Numbered from the stretch's first letter, positions 47,507 through 62,303 are shown. The stretch is DNA of 64,000 nt from Tetmemena sp. SeJ-2015 (GCA_027382625.1 JAJKFJ010020664.1:62001-126000), one strand, 5' to 3'. Numbers and translations: made by a program. Notes: generated from the letters alone by a model not told the origin.

Positions 47507-49969
<2,463 letters not shown>

Positions 49970-50349
49970 TTTATTACACAATTAATTTGGTTTAAATTTT
50001 CAGAATTCAGTTTTAGTGAATTGGAAATGGATTGAGATGTATTAGTTAATGCTTGGCTGACAAAGTGTTTAGCGGGGCTCTTTTTATATAAGCAAAAATT
50101 AAATTAATTCCTGATTCTTGCCACAAAATCTAAGGAACTTCTTTTTTCTAATAAATTTATATCATTAAAATTAAAAATGATAGTTTTTGTCTCTCTCACT
50201 TATTTTTAGAATAAGGAAATTTTTAAAGAGCGCTTTATGCCATTTAGATAATGGAGATTATCATAGTTTTTATATTAAAGCTATTTTATAAATAAATCAG
50301 TAATTGCTTTAGCGAAATCATTTAAAAGGACTTGGAAAAAAGGAAATGA
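49970..50349. other. Intergenic stretch
   Basis: About 380 bp of AT-rich sequence upstream of the CDPK start and upstream of the next plus-strand ORF; no other feature seen. Confidence 0.5.
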
Positions 50350-50808
50350 ATGATTTTAATATAAAATTAGTCTATAATAATACTAAATCAAGTTAATAAT
50401 TTAGATAAATAGCTAGCTAGCTCACTAGTTTATAATTTAATTCTCAAACACCTGACCACCTTATTCTCAAAATATAAAAAGGTTTAGCAACTATATAAAT
50501 CATATGTTGAGATTAGAGCCACCGATTAGTTCAAACTGCTGCGACTATTTAAGCACATGATTCTAGAGAGTAAATTATCTTTTGCTAACTTTGCCTTAAT
50601 CTAGACCAACTATTATACTTTAAAAGAGATTGAATTGAATTCTAAATATGTTATAAAAGAGGATTTACTGCAGCTTCACCACACACACATCATCTCTAAC
50701 TTTGATCGATCTTCCTTCCTTCTCAGTAATTCACTCTGGTTATTGCAATCACTGTCTTAATTATAGTGTCACAACCTCTCTTCACAAGAAGTTATGACTA
50801 AGGGTTGA
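50350..50808 (+). CDS. Unidentified 152-aa protein
   Basis: Uninterrupted plus-strand frame from ATG 50350 (MILIQNQSIIILNQVNNLDK) to TGA 50806-50808. Helical composition (LTTLFSKYKKVQQLYKSYVE; LLRLFKHMILESKLSFANFA). It ends 5 bp from the NOP56 stop on the other strand. Could be a real small gene or a chance frame given that only TGA terminates. Confidence 0.4.
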
Positions 50809-50813
50809 CTCAC

Positions 50814-52457
50814 TCACTTCTTTTGCTTCTTCTTCTTGGGCTGGATCTCTTCGCTCTCCTCGTCGTCGGAGTCTCTGGTCTTTCTCTTTTTATCCTTCTT
50901 GTCCTTCTTATCCTTCTTGCTCTTCTTTTTCTTCTTATCTTCGTCTGAGTCCTCAGCATCTGATTCCTCTGCCTTGGCCTTCTTCTCCTTCTTCTTGAGA
51001 CCGTTTGAAACTGAACCGTCGTAGAAAAGACCCTCACGCTTGAGCTCATCGATAACTTCCTTCATGGCTTCGGTGTTCTTCTTGGGCTTGGCACCAGTGG
51101 CTAAGAATTGAAGGCGCTCCTCCATTTATTGCTTGAGCTTCTCTCCGAAGGCGTTGTTTTGATGGGCAGATCCCTCAGTGAAAGAGTCGATTCTAGCAGC
51201 GATGGCGCACTTGTTGGCAAGGTAACGAGAGATACGACCTTTGTTCTTCTGGCCAGCACGACCGATGAAGGAGGAGTTGAAAATGAGTCCGTACTTAGGA
51301 GTCTTTCCCTTGGTCTTCAGAGCTCTGAAGAGGGCCTTCTCAGCTCCCAAAATCTGGATGGTGGAGGCGGGGTACTTGGCCAAGTTAGTGAGAGAACCAG
51401 AGTGAGAAATCAGCTTAGAGCCAACGATTTCTCCAATAAGGGCAGTGAGGTTAGGAGCGACTGCGTTCATTCTCTCCCTCAAATATTCTTGAAGGCGTTC
51501 TCTGAACTCGATTTGGTCCACAACTCTCTCGGCGAAGGTTCTGACTTACAGGACATCAGCCTCGGACATATCTTGACCCATGGAGATCTTAGCTGCTTCG
51601 AGAATCTGCTGAGCCTTATCCTCATCAAGGACGATAGTCTCAAGTTCATCCTTGCTGTCCTCTGTGAAGTTGTCACGTTTTTCGAAGTGGTGGACGAGCT
51701 TGGCAAAGATGTGGTTATCGTTGACTATCTTTGAAAGCTCGGGGAAATGCCATGAGAACCATTCCTTGAGGCGCATGCAGAAGGTGTTGATGTTCTTGTC
51801 CATGGTCTCAATAAGAGCGATGGCCTGCATGATAGGCTTGTCCTGTCTGTTCACATCAGCTGCGCACATGAAGCGAGAGTACTGATGGGCCAGACCGAGT
51901 TGAGCCTTCTTAGTATCTTCCTCGGAGACCTTCTTGAGGATCTTTGGGAGGTGAGTACGGATGCCTCTTAGCAACTCCTCAATAGAATCGTTGAAGGAAG
52001 CAGTGATGCCTGTCTTTTGGAAAACTCTACACGTAAAGTTAATTAATAAGGTGCCACTAGCTACTTAAAAGATTCACTTACTCTTGACCCATCTTTACCT
52101 CAGAGATTCTCAAAAATACTTCAATTCATCTTAGTACAGACTAGAATGAAGATGCATTTTAGAGATTCCGAGAAGGAACTTTTGCTTTTTGGCGTTCTTA
52201 GTGGATGGGAGGTTAGTAATGAGGAAATTTTTAAGAGTCTCTGAGACCTCGCATGCAGCAATTGACTGAATATTTTCGAGGGCCTCCTCGGCAGTTTGGA
52301 AAGGCTGGAAAGCTGAAAGCTTGACCATCTTGGAGAATCTCTCGAGAGAGGTGATTGATTTTTGGATGGCCTTAAGCTGACCTCCGAGCTCATCAAAGTC
52401 TTCCTTTTCAAAGAGGGCGTAACCTGCTGCGCTCTCGAACAAGATAAAAAGCTGCAT
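50814..52457 (-). CDS. NOP56: NOP56, box C/D snoRNP core protein
   Basis: ATG 52457 ([20 protein letters not shown]), end 50814. N-terminal domain ([20 protein letters not shown]), coiled-coil part ([20 protein letters not shown]), the Nop domain ([59 protein letters not shown]) and a Lys/Asp/Ser-rich KKE/D tail typical of NOP56/NOP58. It acts in the nucleolus, assembling 2'-O-methylation snoRNPs and aiding pre-rRNA processing. One GT-AG intron at 52027-52081 (55 nt) and one IES at 52110-52168. The start MQLFILFE and GITASF before the coiled coil favour NOP56 over NOP58. Confidence 0.93.
52110..52168 (-). other. IES in NOP56, pointer GAATCTCT
   Basis: 59 bp to be removed between two 8-bp repeats (AGAGATTC on the plus strand at 52102-52109 and 52161-52168). 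Excision joins KFLLGIS to EVKMGQ in frame, as expected for NOP56 (LLGVxxxKxG). Without excision the frame stops at a TGA. Confidence 0.85.
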
Positions 52458-52524
52458 ATTATTTTGGCTGCTCTAACTTATAAAATAATAAATATCACCT
52501 ATTTGATACGCAGAAATGCACTAA

Positions 52525-53750
52525 TCATTCATACTAATAAGAAAATGAGGATCTTGAAAAAATGACTTCCCTATTAGTAGTTGCAGCCTGAATCTCCCTA
52601 TTTTGAAGTAAAGCATTAGCATTTTCTCTTTTCTAGTGGATGTCGATCTGACCATCTAGTTTCAATTGTAGATCTCTGATTTGAGTCTCGTAGTCTCTCA
52701 CCATATCTATCAGCTCACGGAGTTCTCCCTCCTTTGCTTACTGAGTCTCCTCTAAAGCCTGTACTTAAGCTTGAGCATCTGCTGCCAACTCAGCCTGCTT
52801 TTAAAGGGCATCAAGCTAAGCTCTCAAGAAGTCATTCTCAGTTTACAGTTCCTAGGTTTGCATCATCAAGTTCAAATTATTGTTAATGTTGTTATCATTG
52901 TGCATAGAGCCAAGTGTCTCTGTGAGAACGAAGTCATTGCTCCCAGTCTTAAAGTGATGCACTCCTGTCTACATCTCGTGCAAGTTATACTGCTGTCTCT
53001 CATCTCCGACAGCTCCTGCGTCAAAAGTGTTATCAGTGCAGATCGCATCTCCGTGGCCTAGCATGCCCATAGCGATATTCATGTTATGCAGACTGTTCAT
53101 TGAGGCTGAGGCTGTATTCTGCAATTAAAATTGCTGTTCCTGCTGGAAGCCTGAATTTTACTTTGTTTTCTAGTTAACATAGCTTTTGTTTTCTAAAGAG
53201 GAGCTTGATATAATCAAATAAACAATTTAATCGTATCTTGAGGGTGAGATGCGAGGATTTCATTATTGGCGGAGGGGAAATTCAAGTTAGGCATGTGCAG
53301 TCTCAGCACCTAATTATTGTCGAAACGCTACAGCATCGAGTTGAAGTTAAATACAACTAAAGATTGCAACATTAAAAAGTTCAAAGAATTCCCATTTGCG
53401 TTATTTTGAGTTTAAATTTGGTGCTAGAGCAAGGCAAGTTAAGAATGGCTATGAAATTGCGAGAGTGAGGGGTCCTATTTCATAACAACAGAGCTCATTT
53501 CTCCTAATTGGCTTGAGAAAGGGCGCTTCAAATTGCTAAGCGCATTAATTTGCTGATTCTTCTAGCTATCCAATTCAGCTATAAGCTTATACTTTTCCTC
53601 TTAGAATATTTGGGAAGAAGTCTAATATGCGTCAAGAACTGTCTTTAGTTAAAAAAGCAACGACTCGCAAAGTTCTTTGTAAGACTAAACAAAGCGTGAA
53701 TAATAAGTATAAAATCAAATGTAGAGTAACTTCAAAATAAATTGTGGGAT
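52525..53750 (-). CDS. Coiled-coil protein
   Basis: Minus-strand gene ending at TGA 52525-52527. The 3' half is a regular coiled coil (AKEGELRELIDMVRDYETQI; RDLQLKLDGQIDIHQKRENA), the 5' half Q/N/S-rich with helices (ELCESLLFQLKTVLDAYQTS; EEKYKLIAELDSQKNQQINA). An intron or IES lies around 53120-53210. No start codon was found before about 53750, so the first exon is missing or beyond an IES. No family assigned. Confidence 0.55.
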
Positions 53751-53765
53751 TAACTTCTTCTTACT

Positions 53766-55521
53766 TTGGTTGAAGGTGAGAGCTGTGACAAGTTATGTAT
53801 AGATTCATTTGCTCTCTCTTGCGTACGAAGACACTCTGTTAGAATGGCCTCAAAAGTGTTACTTTTGGTAAACTGCAGCATTTTATTCACAATTATAATA
53901 GGTTTGAGCTATTACAAATTTAAATTTCATCTCTTAACAACTAATTCCTTATCACTTATTTGGATGCGAGAGATTCAGGCACACTAGGAAATCTAGCAAG
54001 TCAAACTGCTGTTCTAAGAATTTATACTTGCTAAGGATGAAATTGAAAAAGACTTGGAAGACCTAGTTAAGGGAGTACTTGAGAGAGATATTTAGAGTTC
54101 ACTATAGCATCTAGGTTCTAAGAATGGCAAATTCATCTGAGGCCGCTCAAAGGCATACTTCAGCACAGTCAAGTAAGTAAAATCCTCTGAGAAGCAAATC
54201 TTGCTTTTAAGAATGTATTGATAATTTACCAAGCACCTTTTTTAGCTTTGAAGAAATTCCAAGAGGGCTTTTCAAGCAGGAAGATACAAGACATAATGAG
54301 AACTGAATTATCAGAGCTGAGGGAGATGCAAGAAGTTTTGAAGGACTTGAAAAATCTGGTTCAGTAAATGCTCCAAGAAAAGTCCTAATTGAGAGCTCAG
54401 CTTAATTCAGAACTTGAACTGAGAGGCCAAATTGAGAAAGCTCTGGAGGATTAAGAAACTGAAAGTTTGAGCAAAGAATTACTCATCATGAAGGTGAAGA
54501 CACTTGAGTACGCAGTGAATGGCATCTAGAACATCTTTGGCTTATTATAAATTTCACTAATTTAAAGGCTAAGCAACTAGTGATGGTGCAAATCAGACCT
54601 AGAGTCCACACTATTTGGTTCAGTAGCAGCTAAAGTTATTTACAAGTGAGTTCTTAGATGACAAGGCCAGATTAGCTGAGAGGTATAAAAGACTAGAGAC
54701 TCAAAGCCAATAATTGAATGAAGATCTTTAGGCTTTGCTATCTAGACTAGAAGAGTCAGAGAAGGAAAACACTGAACTTAGATCTTTATAGTTACTCCAT
54801 TTATCATTATTCTAGATTAAAAGGAGACAAGAGGATAGATGAAGAGAAGATGAAGTTACTGAAGGAGGTGGAGGAAATTAGAACTAGAGAGGAGATGTTA
54901 GAAAAGGAGATTTACAAAAGCTGGAGGAGGAAATCCTAAGAATGCAAGCGGAGTAAGAGAAAGAAATCAAGCAAACACTCACATAGAGACTACTAGAGTT
55001 ACTTAGTGTAATGGACAAAAAGGAGAAGCTGGAATGGCAAGAGGAAGAGCAAAATATGCTTGAAAAGGTTGTAAACACAGTAGAAGTAAAGGCTAAGAAA
55101 TTAGTTGAGATGGTGGAGGTGCTACAAGAAAATAAAGAGTTGCTAATGAAGGAGAGGATGATATTTGAGGAACGAATGACTGAGTTCTCCTATGAAAACC
55201 AACTTGCCACCAAATATTATTTCATATATTATGCTTGAAAATAAGTAGAGTAGCTTCATACTTAGCTAAGAAACGACTGAAGGATATTTCAAGGAGCTGC
55301 AATCTTTGAAGGATGAGAAGGAGAGACAATCCTCTAATGTCTCTCTTCTGATGGGCAAGTTCAGACAAGCAGCTAGCGAGTTGCACGAAGTGAGAGAAGA
55401 AAGAGAGAAGCTCAAGAAGGAAATCATATAGATGCAAGATCTAGTTGATAGCATTAAAGGAGGACAAAAGTCAGGAAGTGTACACTAAAATAGCCTCATA
55501 AACTCTCATGGATATATTTGA
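53766..55521 (+). CDS. Coiled-coil protein
   Basis: Series of plus-strand coiled-coil blocks ending at TGA 55519-55521: FILAKDEIEKDLEDLVKGVL; ELSELREMQEVLKDLKNLVQ; LTSEFLDDKARLAERYKRLE-like block near 54640; KKLVEMVEVLQENKELLMKE; MGKFRQAASELHEVREEREK. Frame changes near 54170, 54590, 54840 and 55240 mark introns or IESs. The first ATG in frame is 53844, followed by a hydrophobic stretch (KVLLLVNCSILFTIIIGL) that could be a signal anchor or may be partly an intron. Divergent from the preceding gene. Confidence 0.58.
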
Positions 55522-55565
55522 TATCGTTTTATTAAGCTTTTAATGATTTATCATCTTAAATCAGC

Positions 55566-56710
55566 ATGCTCTCCAAGCCACCCAAGATGACCGATAGCAA
55601 CAATTCTCTTTCACCTATGCCTTAAAACTTGAACAACTAACTGCAATCAGCCAGAGCATCGACTGCAGTCCCCTAACCCAGAAAGCAGCCCATTCAAATT
55701 TACAACTCCCTCCACCCTCTAAACTCCGCTCATCACTAGCAAATGTCTTAAATTAATTAGTCACAGCAAGTCTTGAACCTTAACTAGGAGTATCCCCTTA
55801 AAGACTTGATGGAGGAGGATGCACCCTATCTTAACAGCCAAAATGTGAGCCACTAAGTATACGACACTATCAAATAAGAGTAGCACTAAAACTAAAGTCA
55901 GAGATAACAGCTAAACCCTCATTAAAATAGTAGACCTCAACCTAAGTTGTTATCTCCTGGGGGTGAAAGCGGCTCTCTGCAAAATCAATCCAAGTTAAGA
56001 GCTTCTTTAGATGAGAATTAACTAAGCAACTTAATCAAGGACTATAAATCTGAGAACCAAAAGTTCTCACAAAAGGTTCAAGAACTTCAAAAGAAAATTC
56101 AAAGTACTGCCCAGCTATCACCACTAAGGGAAGATACTCATATTTACTCTAGGGCAAATGTAGCTAATACGAATTAAAACCCTGCTAGAGCACAAGTTCC
56201 TGCAAGAGCAAATTCCTCTAAGCCTCTTTAATAAAGAAATACTAACTTACCTGCCTCTAGCAACAGCCAGGCAACAAGGAATAGCAGCTCTCACTATTCT
56301 AATCCTTCCAAGCCATCGCCTAAATCAACTTATCAGCCATCAGCTATGTTCAATTAGGATCATTATTTAGTATTTATTAAGATATTTATTAGGGCCATAG
56401 CTATCAACCCTCATTAAGCAGCTCTTAAAATACTCAGGGACCTCGGAGTGACTTGAATAAGAAGTATTTCTCCACCATAAACACTGATGATGTCCAGAGC
56501 GCAAGGCTAAAAATAAGCTGTGAGAAAACTTAATCAACAACTCCAACTAATCTCACTTCCAGTTAGTATCAAAGTCATAGCTACCAACCGATTCTGTAAA
56601 ATGGGAACCTCAGTTCAAGAGGAAGAGGAACTTAAGATATTTAGAATAAGAGATTAGCTAGTAACTCAGGTCAGAGGAATTAAAACTCAGGAATTAAGAG
56701 AAGATAGTGA
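55566..56710 (+). CDS. Q/N/S/P-rich low-complexity protein
   Basis: ATG 55566 (MLSKPPKMTDSNNSLSPMPQ) to TGA 56708-56710 with one intron near 56360-56395. The protein is rich in Q, N, S and P, with a short coiled coil in the middle (IKDYKSENQKFSQKVQELQK) and a repeated HSYQP motif (GHSYQPSLSSS; SHSYQPILQNG). Gln is frequently TAA/TAG. No conserved domain seen; likely disordered. Confidence 0.62.
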
Positions 56711-56824
56711 TAACTAATGTGTTTGAAGTTATATGTTTGAAGATTTTGATTGATTTTAACAATGCCTTATAATTGTGAATAAAGTTAAATAATCCTCATA
56801 ATTCTCACAGTTGCTGTATACAGC

Positions 56825-59800
56825 TCAAACTTTGATTATCTTTAGAAGGTTAGTGCTTCCAACAGTGCCTGAGAGTCCACTGGTTATCACTATGAAGTCT
56901 CCTTGCTTTATGTAGACCTCTAATTAAATTAGGATGTAGCTTCATTAAATAAAGCTGGTTTACTTTCTCTCAATGGCAGTTTCAAGAACTTTATTGATGA
57001 GAGTATCTGAGCCAACTAGAGAACCCACTAGCATCGAATAAACTCCTCTATGTAATAGAACTCCTCTTGCTGCCCATTCATTTGGAGTGACAGCTAGCAC
57101 TGGACACTTGGGCTTGTGCTTTGCGATCTTTCTGGCTGTAATTCCAGTGTGAGTGAACACGATAATCAGATCAATCTTAATAAATAGCAATTTCTAAAGA
57201 TGAGCCTTGACATCATTTAACTAAAATTAGATATTCCATAAACATCAAAAGAAGCTTTGACTGCGCAACTTGCGATTGCTTCTTCAGGTGTCCATAACTG
57301 CGCTTAAGCTTTCTTAAGCATGAGCTCTGTCTTGATTAGTAATTCTTAGTCTTGATACCTCTTGACAAAGTTAAGGTGGCGCTCAGCCTCGAAACAAATC
57401 TAAGACATCTTCTCTGTGGCTTAATTGTAGAAGGTGCCAATTGAAGTCTCAGGCGAGAGAATCAGACAGTCTATTCCATCATACACTGCAAACGATTATA
57501 AAGCAAATATCTAATGCATTAGAGATATCCACTACCTCTGAGCGAGAAGGTAGGAGACGAGTCACCATACTCTCCATGATTTAAGTGGACAGGAGCACTG
57601 GCTTACCAACTAAATTGCATTCTTTGATCAGCCGCTTTTAAATAAAGACCACATCTGCGATGTCCATCTTAATTCCTAAGTAGCCTCTAGCGATAATGAT
57701 ACCGTCACTTATCTCCAAGATGGAGCTGAAGTTCTAAAGCGCTTTCTAACTCTGGATCTTAGCAAGTAACTTAAAATCTCACTCTAATAAATTATGACTT
57801 GATGTGTTGACCTTTGGTGCCTAAAACTTTCTTAACGTAGATTATATCCTCTCTTGACTCCACGAAGGAGACTGCTATACATTCCACTCCTTGCTATATT
57901 GAGTTCTGCAGCACTTTGATATCCTTAGGACCTAGAACGCTCAACTTAAGATATCAAATACGACATTAGTTTAATAAATTTAAGATCCTTATACCAGTCA
58001 AGTCTAGGGATGTATATAGGTTTATTCTCCTTAATCTGTCCATCATTCTCTACTCTACAGACTACTAGTTGCTTATCCTTCTAGTAGAGAGGGATATTCA
58101 AATCCAATATCTCCTACTACTGCTATTACAAGAACTGGTGACTGTTGTTCTTGTCAAGTCCATTTAAAGAGAGAAATTGATATAAATCCAGGGTGAGCAA
58201 GCAAGCTCATGGTGTCTGACTCGCTGACTGAGAAGCTGTTATCATGATGTGAGTGTAGGTTGCGTGAGGTGGGGCTGAGACTCTACCTGCTCTTAGGACC
58301 ATTCTTTTTATTCTTCTAGCCCTTGAAAAGCTTATACTTGTCCTTCAGGAATTCATCTCTGGACATCCTCTTCTTGGCCAAGTATTCCTGAGAAGGCCCA
58401 AACTTGCTCAAGGGTTCTCTGGCGAATTAGGAAGGATGATGGATGGAATGATTATAGTCTCTATCATCAGTGGACATGCGCTTCATTTAGTAGTTAAGCA
58501 ACCCACCTCCCTATGAGAATGCACTCTTGTGATGAACTTGCTATTTTAAAGTACAAACATTTTCCCACATATCACAAATGATTAGATAAATTCTTAAAAA
58601 TCCTCTGTAATTTTAAATGTGGAACCAAACAATAAAACACAATATTTTCTTGCAATAATTAAAGGAGGACCTTGAGGCAGAACCCTCATTTGCTTAAGAG
58701 CTGTTATTTGTGTTGACTACTTCATCTTGACTCAGACTTTAGCCAGATGAGAACTGCAAATCAGTGGTGTTGTGGTTCTTGTTCTATTATGTCTGCAGCT
58801 TGAGTGTCTGTTGTTGCCTTGCCTTGTCTGCCTTCTTAGTGAATTGATAAGCTCCAAATCCTTGGCCACTTTTGTTCACTACCTTGTCAAACTAATTTCT
58901 CTCATTCTTAAGCTCTTATGCAGCTTGGTGATGAACCCTTGCTGAACTATCGAGCTTAGGAAGTCTCGGGAATTAGTAGTCTTTCTTGTCGTGCTGAAGT
59001 GAAGAAGCAAGTGAAGATAACTACTCATTCTCATCCTCCTCATCTTACGAGTCCTCATTTGCTAACTCCTAAATCTCCTTATTGAAGTATTCATCATCTC
59101 CAAAGCTATTCTTTCGCCTGCGTGGATGCAACTTCTAGTTTGAGTCTTGAGCAATAAAAATACTACTTTAGAGTAACACATATACCAAATGATGAGCATG
59201 CTGCTTCTCTGCACTCTTCTTCTCTTCTTTGACAGGTGATAGCTACTACTCATGTACTTTATGCTGTCTCTTTAGGTACTTTTCCTCTGGCTCAAATCCT
59301 ACTACTGTTAGCACAACACCGCCATAGTCAACAAGAATTTTGTCTCCGATTTCAAGATGCTCATGGATCGAGGAATAGTCAATCACGAACATGCCTTCGT
59401 CACCTAAGATAGACTGATTGGAGGACATGCGAATCTCTTGCCCAGATAACACCGGCACGCAGAATCCCTTCCTAAAGCCCAAAGTTCGAATCAGAGGTCC
59501 TTTTAAATCCACCATGATGCCAATATTTTTCCCAGCCTCCTTAGATGCCTACTTTACATTCACTAACTTTAAAATAGGAAGATAAAAGACTATCTATTAT
59601 TTATTTGCAATATTATCTTAGTGATAACAAATTGTCTATATTCTGTACGATCTCATTCTGCTCATTCAGCTCGAAGTAGTTCATGTTGAGTCGGGCGATA
59701 TCCATTCCTCTCGCTATCATCTCAGATATCGGTACAAGTTCCTTAGTCCCTCTACCCAGAGTGCACACAATCTTAGTCTATCTCAATCGTAGATCAGTGT

Positions 59801-60190
59801 TGTTAAGAACATGCAAGTGATCCTCCAAAGTTTACAATATCGATCCTGGTTGCTACCCTTTATGATAAATTATTAAGCTTAGTCATTGAGAGATTGCATC
59901 TGTGAAGAGTGCTTCCTGCTTCTGTCGCTCGTCATCCCTTTGTTAAACAAACAATGAAGTAAACTAAATCTCAAAATACTGTTCTGGTAGAAGTCTTGAG
60001 CAGCAGCGGCACTAGCAGCTCCTCCTTAGGAAGCCTAATCGTGGCCTTTATTAAACCACTCCAAGTCTTTGAAGTTGCGATCGTGTTACTCATTCTCTTA
60101 ATTCATCTCCCCTGACTTATAAAACCTGAATGCAAAAGTCTCCTTGGAAGCTCTCTCATTTATACGCTTTAGCTTCTGTGCTAAGTCCAT
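56825..60190 (-). CDS. Pyruvate kinase-like protein with large B-domain insertion
   Basis: ATG 60190 (MDLAQKLKRINERASKETFA), TGA 56825-56827. Pyruvate kinase core motifs in order: RQTKIVCTLGRGTKELVP, GMDIARLNMNY, GIMVDLKGPLIRTLGF, ILVDYGGVVLTVVG, ECIAVSFVESREDI, SDGIIIARGYLGIK, GKPVLLSTQIMESMVTR, DCLILSPETSIG, and the C-domain FTHTGITARKIAKHKPKCPV. Between the B-domain strand ending VVGFEPEEK (59246) and KQLVVCRVENDGQ (58090) lies a roughly 330-residue low-complexity insertion, interrupted by a probable intron at about 58560-58650. Two Mg2+-ligand positions differ from active enzymes: Asp in ARGDLG is Tyr (codon 57680-57682) and Glu in KIEN is Gln (codon 57752-57754). The Lys of that motif and Thr of STQ are kept. 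Probably not a normal glycolytic enzyme. Confidence 0.88.
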
Positions 60191-60686
60191 TTTGATTCCA
60201 CTAATCCTTAATTTATTAAAACTCAATCCCAATTTTTACTTTGGTCAATATGAAAAGATTGTTTATGAATGAAAAATCAAATACTTTTACAAATAAGATT
60301 TAAAGCTAAACAATTTCTATAGTAATTAAGGGAATAATTCAACTTAAACTCAACCTTGTAAACGTGAAATATAAGGTGAGTTAAATTTTATGTAAGACTT
60401 TTACAAAAAAGAGTATTATATAATGCCTTATTTATCTTGTAAAAAATTTCAATATAAATAACTTATTTCTCATAAATTATTAGCATCATAAAGCAAATTC
60501 AATTGACATTTTAAACTTCTTATAAATTTGAAAATTAATTTTTTCATTTCTAAATTAAATTATGTGAGCAGAAAAATCTTAATAAGAAGGCTTTTTTTTT
60601 TTTTAATTTTCCAAAGTTGCTTTTTCAAATAGGAGTTAAGTTTTGGGCCTCCTCTTTCCTGATTTTGAGGCTTCGTTATTGACATC
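60191..60686. other. AT-rich intergenic stretch
   Basis: About 500 bp upstream of pyruvate kinase and downstream of the tandem-repeat gene. No family-like frame. A T10 tract lies at about 60592-60605. Confidence 0.5.
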
Positions 60687-61691
60687 TCAGCATAAAAAAA
60701 TTTCCTTTGCTTCAATCTTAAATCTTATTCTTGAAATAGAGAAGGTTTTTTTTGAACGAGCAAGAAGAAACTTCCTCATGAATAATGGCTCTTTCATAAG
60801 CTGTCCCATGTCAAGATTAGCTTACTACTTATAGCTCAAGCGTGAAAACGAATCATTCTTATATTTTGATTTATTAAAATCGGAAGAGAAACTGTAATTT
60901 GCAAAGCTACCATCTAAAACTGATTGCTGCATCTACTTCGAAGGGGCAGCATTTTGTAAGTTAGCTTCACCTATGCCTCTATCCTTTCCAACTCCATCTT
61001 TTTCATACGACTTCAACTCCTCCTTGATGTTTGCGGATATCAATCTTTAAATAGATTTAATCAGATTTTATTAAGATGCCTAGTAAGGGGCCTTACTTGA
61101 ATCTCTTCGCTTATCCTATGGATCATTCAACAGTTTATTGGAATCTTCACGCTCTTTATCCTAGAACTTTGGCTAAACATCAGAATTTTGAATTGTTAAA
61201 TTGATTTTGATATTATATGTATAGTTCTTGTTCTAATGCATATCTCTTCCTGCTGAATTAAGGTCCCTTCCTGCTTGGTCCCTTCCTGCTAGGTCCCTTC
61301 CTGCTAGGTCCCTTCCTGCTAGGTCCCTTCCAACTTGGTCCCTTCCGAATTGGTCCCTTCCTGCTAGGTCCCTTCCTGCTAGGTCCCTTCCAACTTGGTC
61401 CCTTCCGAATTGGTCCCTTCCTGCTAGGTCCCTTCCGACTTGGTCCCTTCCCACTTAGTATCTTCCTGCAATCATGGAACTCTCATTAATATTTTCAGCC
61501 AGTTTTGGTCTAGATTAATAATTAATTTTTCCTAGATCTCACCTCATGCCAATCTCTTAGTCCTCTACCTACTTATCTTGCTAGCCATCTCTCAATCTTT
61601 TGCCAAGTTAAATGCCCTCGACTTCTTCTAATATTTATGAATTTAAAATTTATCTTCTCAGTTTGCCTAAGTTCAAGTTATTTGACGCCAT
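60687..61691 (-). CDS. Protein with GRDxx pentapeptide tandem repeats
   Basis: ATG 61691 (MASNNLNLGKLRRQILNSQI), TGA 60687-60689, one 33-nt GT-AG intron near 61510-61542. After about 60 residues comes an array of GRD(L/Q)(A/V/F) pentapeptides, then DMHQNKNYTYNIKINL and a charged, S/K-rich C-terminal part (SIQRLISANIKEELKSYEKD; NYSFSSDFNKSKYKNDSFSR) ending in a hydrophobic-basic segment. The repeat alternates basic and acidic charges. I do not know the family. Confidence 0.62.
61254..61452 (-). repeat. 15-bp coding tandem repeat, about 13 units
   Basis: Plus-strand unit is GGTCCCTTCCTGCTA with variants ending ACTT or AATT at the last positions; on the coding strand each unit is GRD plus two residues (LA, QV, QF, QA). 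Higher-order order of variants (QF, QV, LA, LA, repeated) suggests growth by duplication of 60-75 bp blocks. All units keep frame. Confidence 0.9.
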
Positions 61692-61956
61692 GCTTAGCCT
61701 CACTTAAAATTAATTTTCCTGTTTCAGCTTCATCATCGCTATTGAAGATCTATCGAAATTGTTTAAGGTTGAATATTTACAATTATAGTATAGCTGAGAA
61801 TTTATTGGATATCATATATTATAATAATTAAATTAAAGTGGATTGAATAGGTCGCAACTATCTTAAATGTAAATAATTATCATCATCATAGGAGTTTCTT
61901 ATAATTTAAGACTTTGAGTCTAGTGTGTTTGAGAACTGAATCAAAGAGTAAGCAAT

Positions 61957-62166
61957 TCAAGAGAGGAAGAAGGAAGGAAAATTATTTAATTTAATCGGAT
62001 CTTCCATTTAAATTAAACTCTTAATTATATGGTGAGGCTTTATGACTAATTGATAAGGAATTATGTTTGCTAGTAAGCCTCTAACCCTCTTCTTAAAAGC
62101 TTCAACCTCATGAGCTTTCTTGAGGATCATATTAACTATTGTGAAAGTTCTCTACTTGCTCTCCAT
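61957..62166 (-). CDS. Small ORF, 69 aa
   Basis: ATG 62166 to TGA 61957-61959: MESKQRTFTIVNMILKKAHE then VEAFKKRVRGLLANIIPYQL. Mixed helical composition, no stop from TAA/TAG. May be a small gene or a segment of a larger one; no context decides. Confidence 0.35.
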
Positions 62167-62303
62167 TTTCAATAAATTTAATTCAAAAGTTTGGAATATT
62201 TTAAATTCTTGTTAGATTAAAATATCTAGTTGAGAAACGATTTTTTCTAATAAATACAAAAAACATATCATTTTAATAAGAATGAAAGGTAAGTAATGAC
62301 AGT

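Noticed and set aside
50810..51049. Arg-rich ORF overlapping the end of NOP56
   Set aside because: Frame-shifted shadow of the Lys/Asp-rich NOP56 tail.
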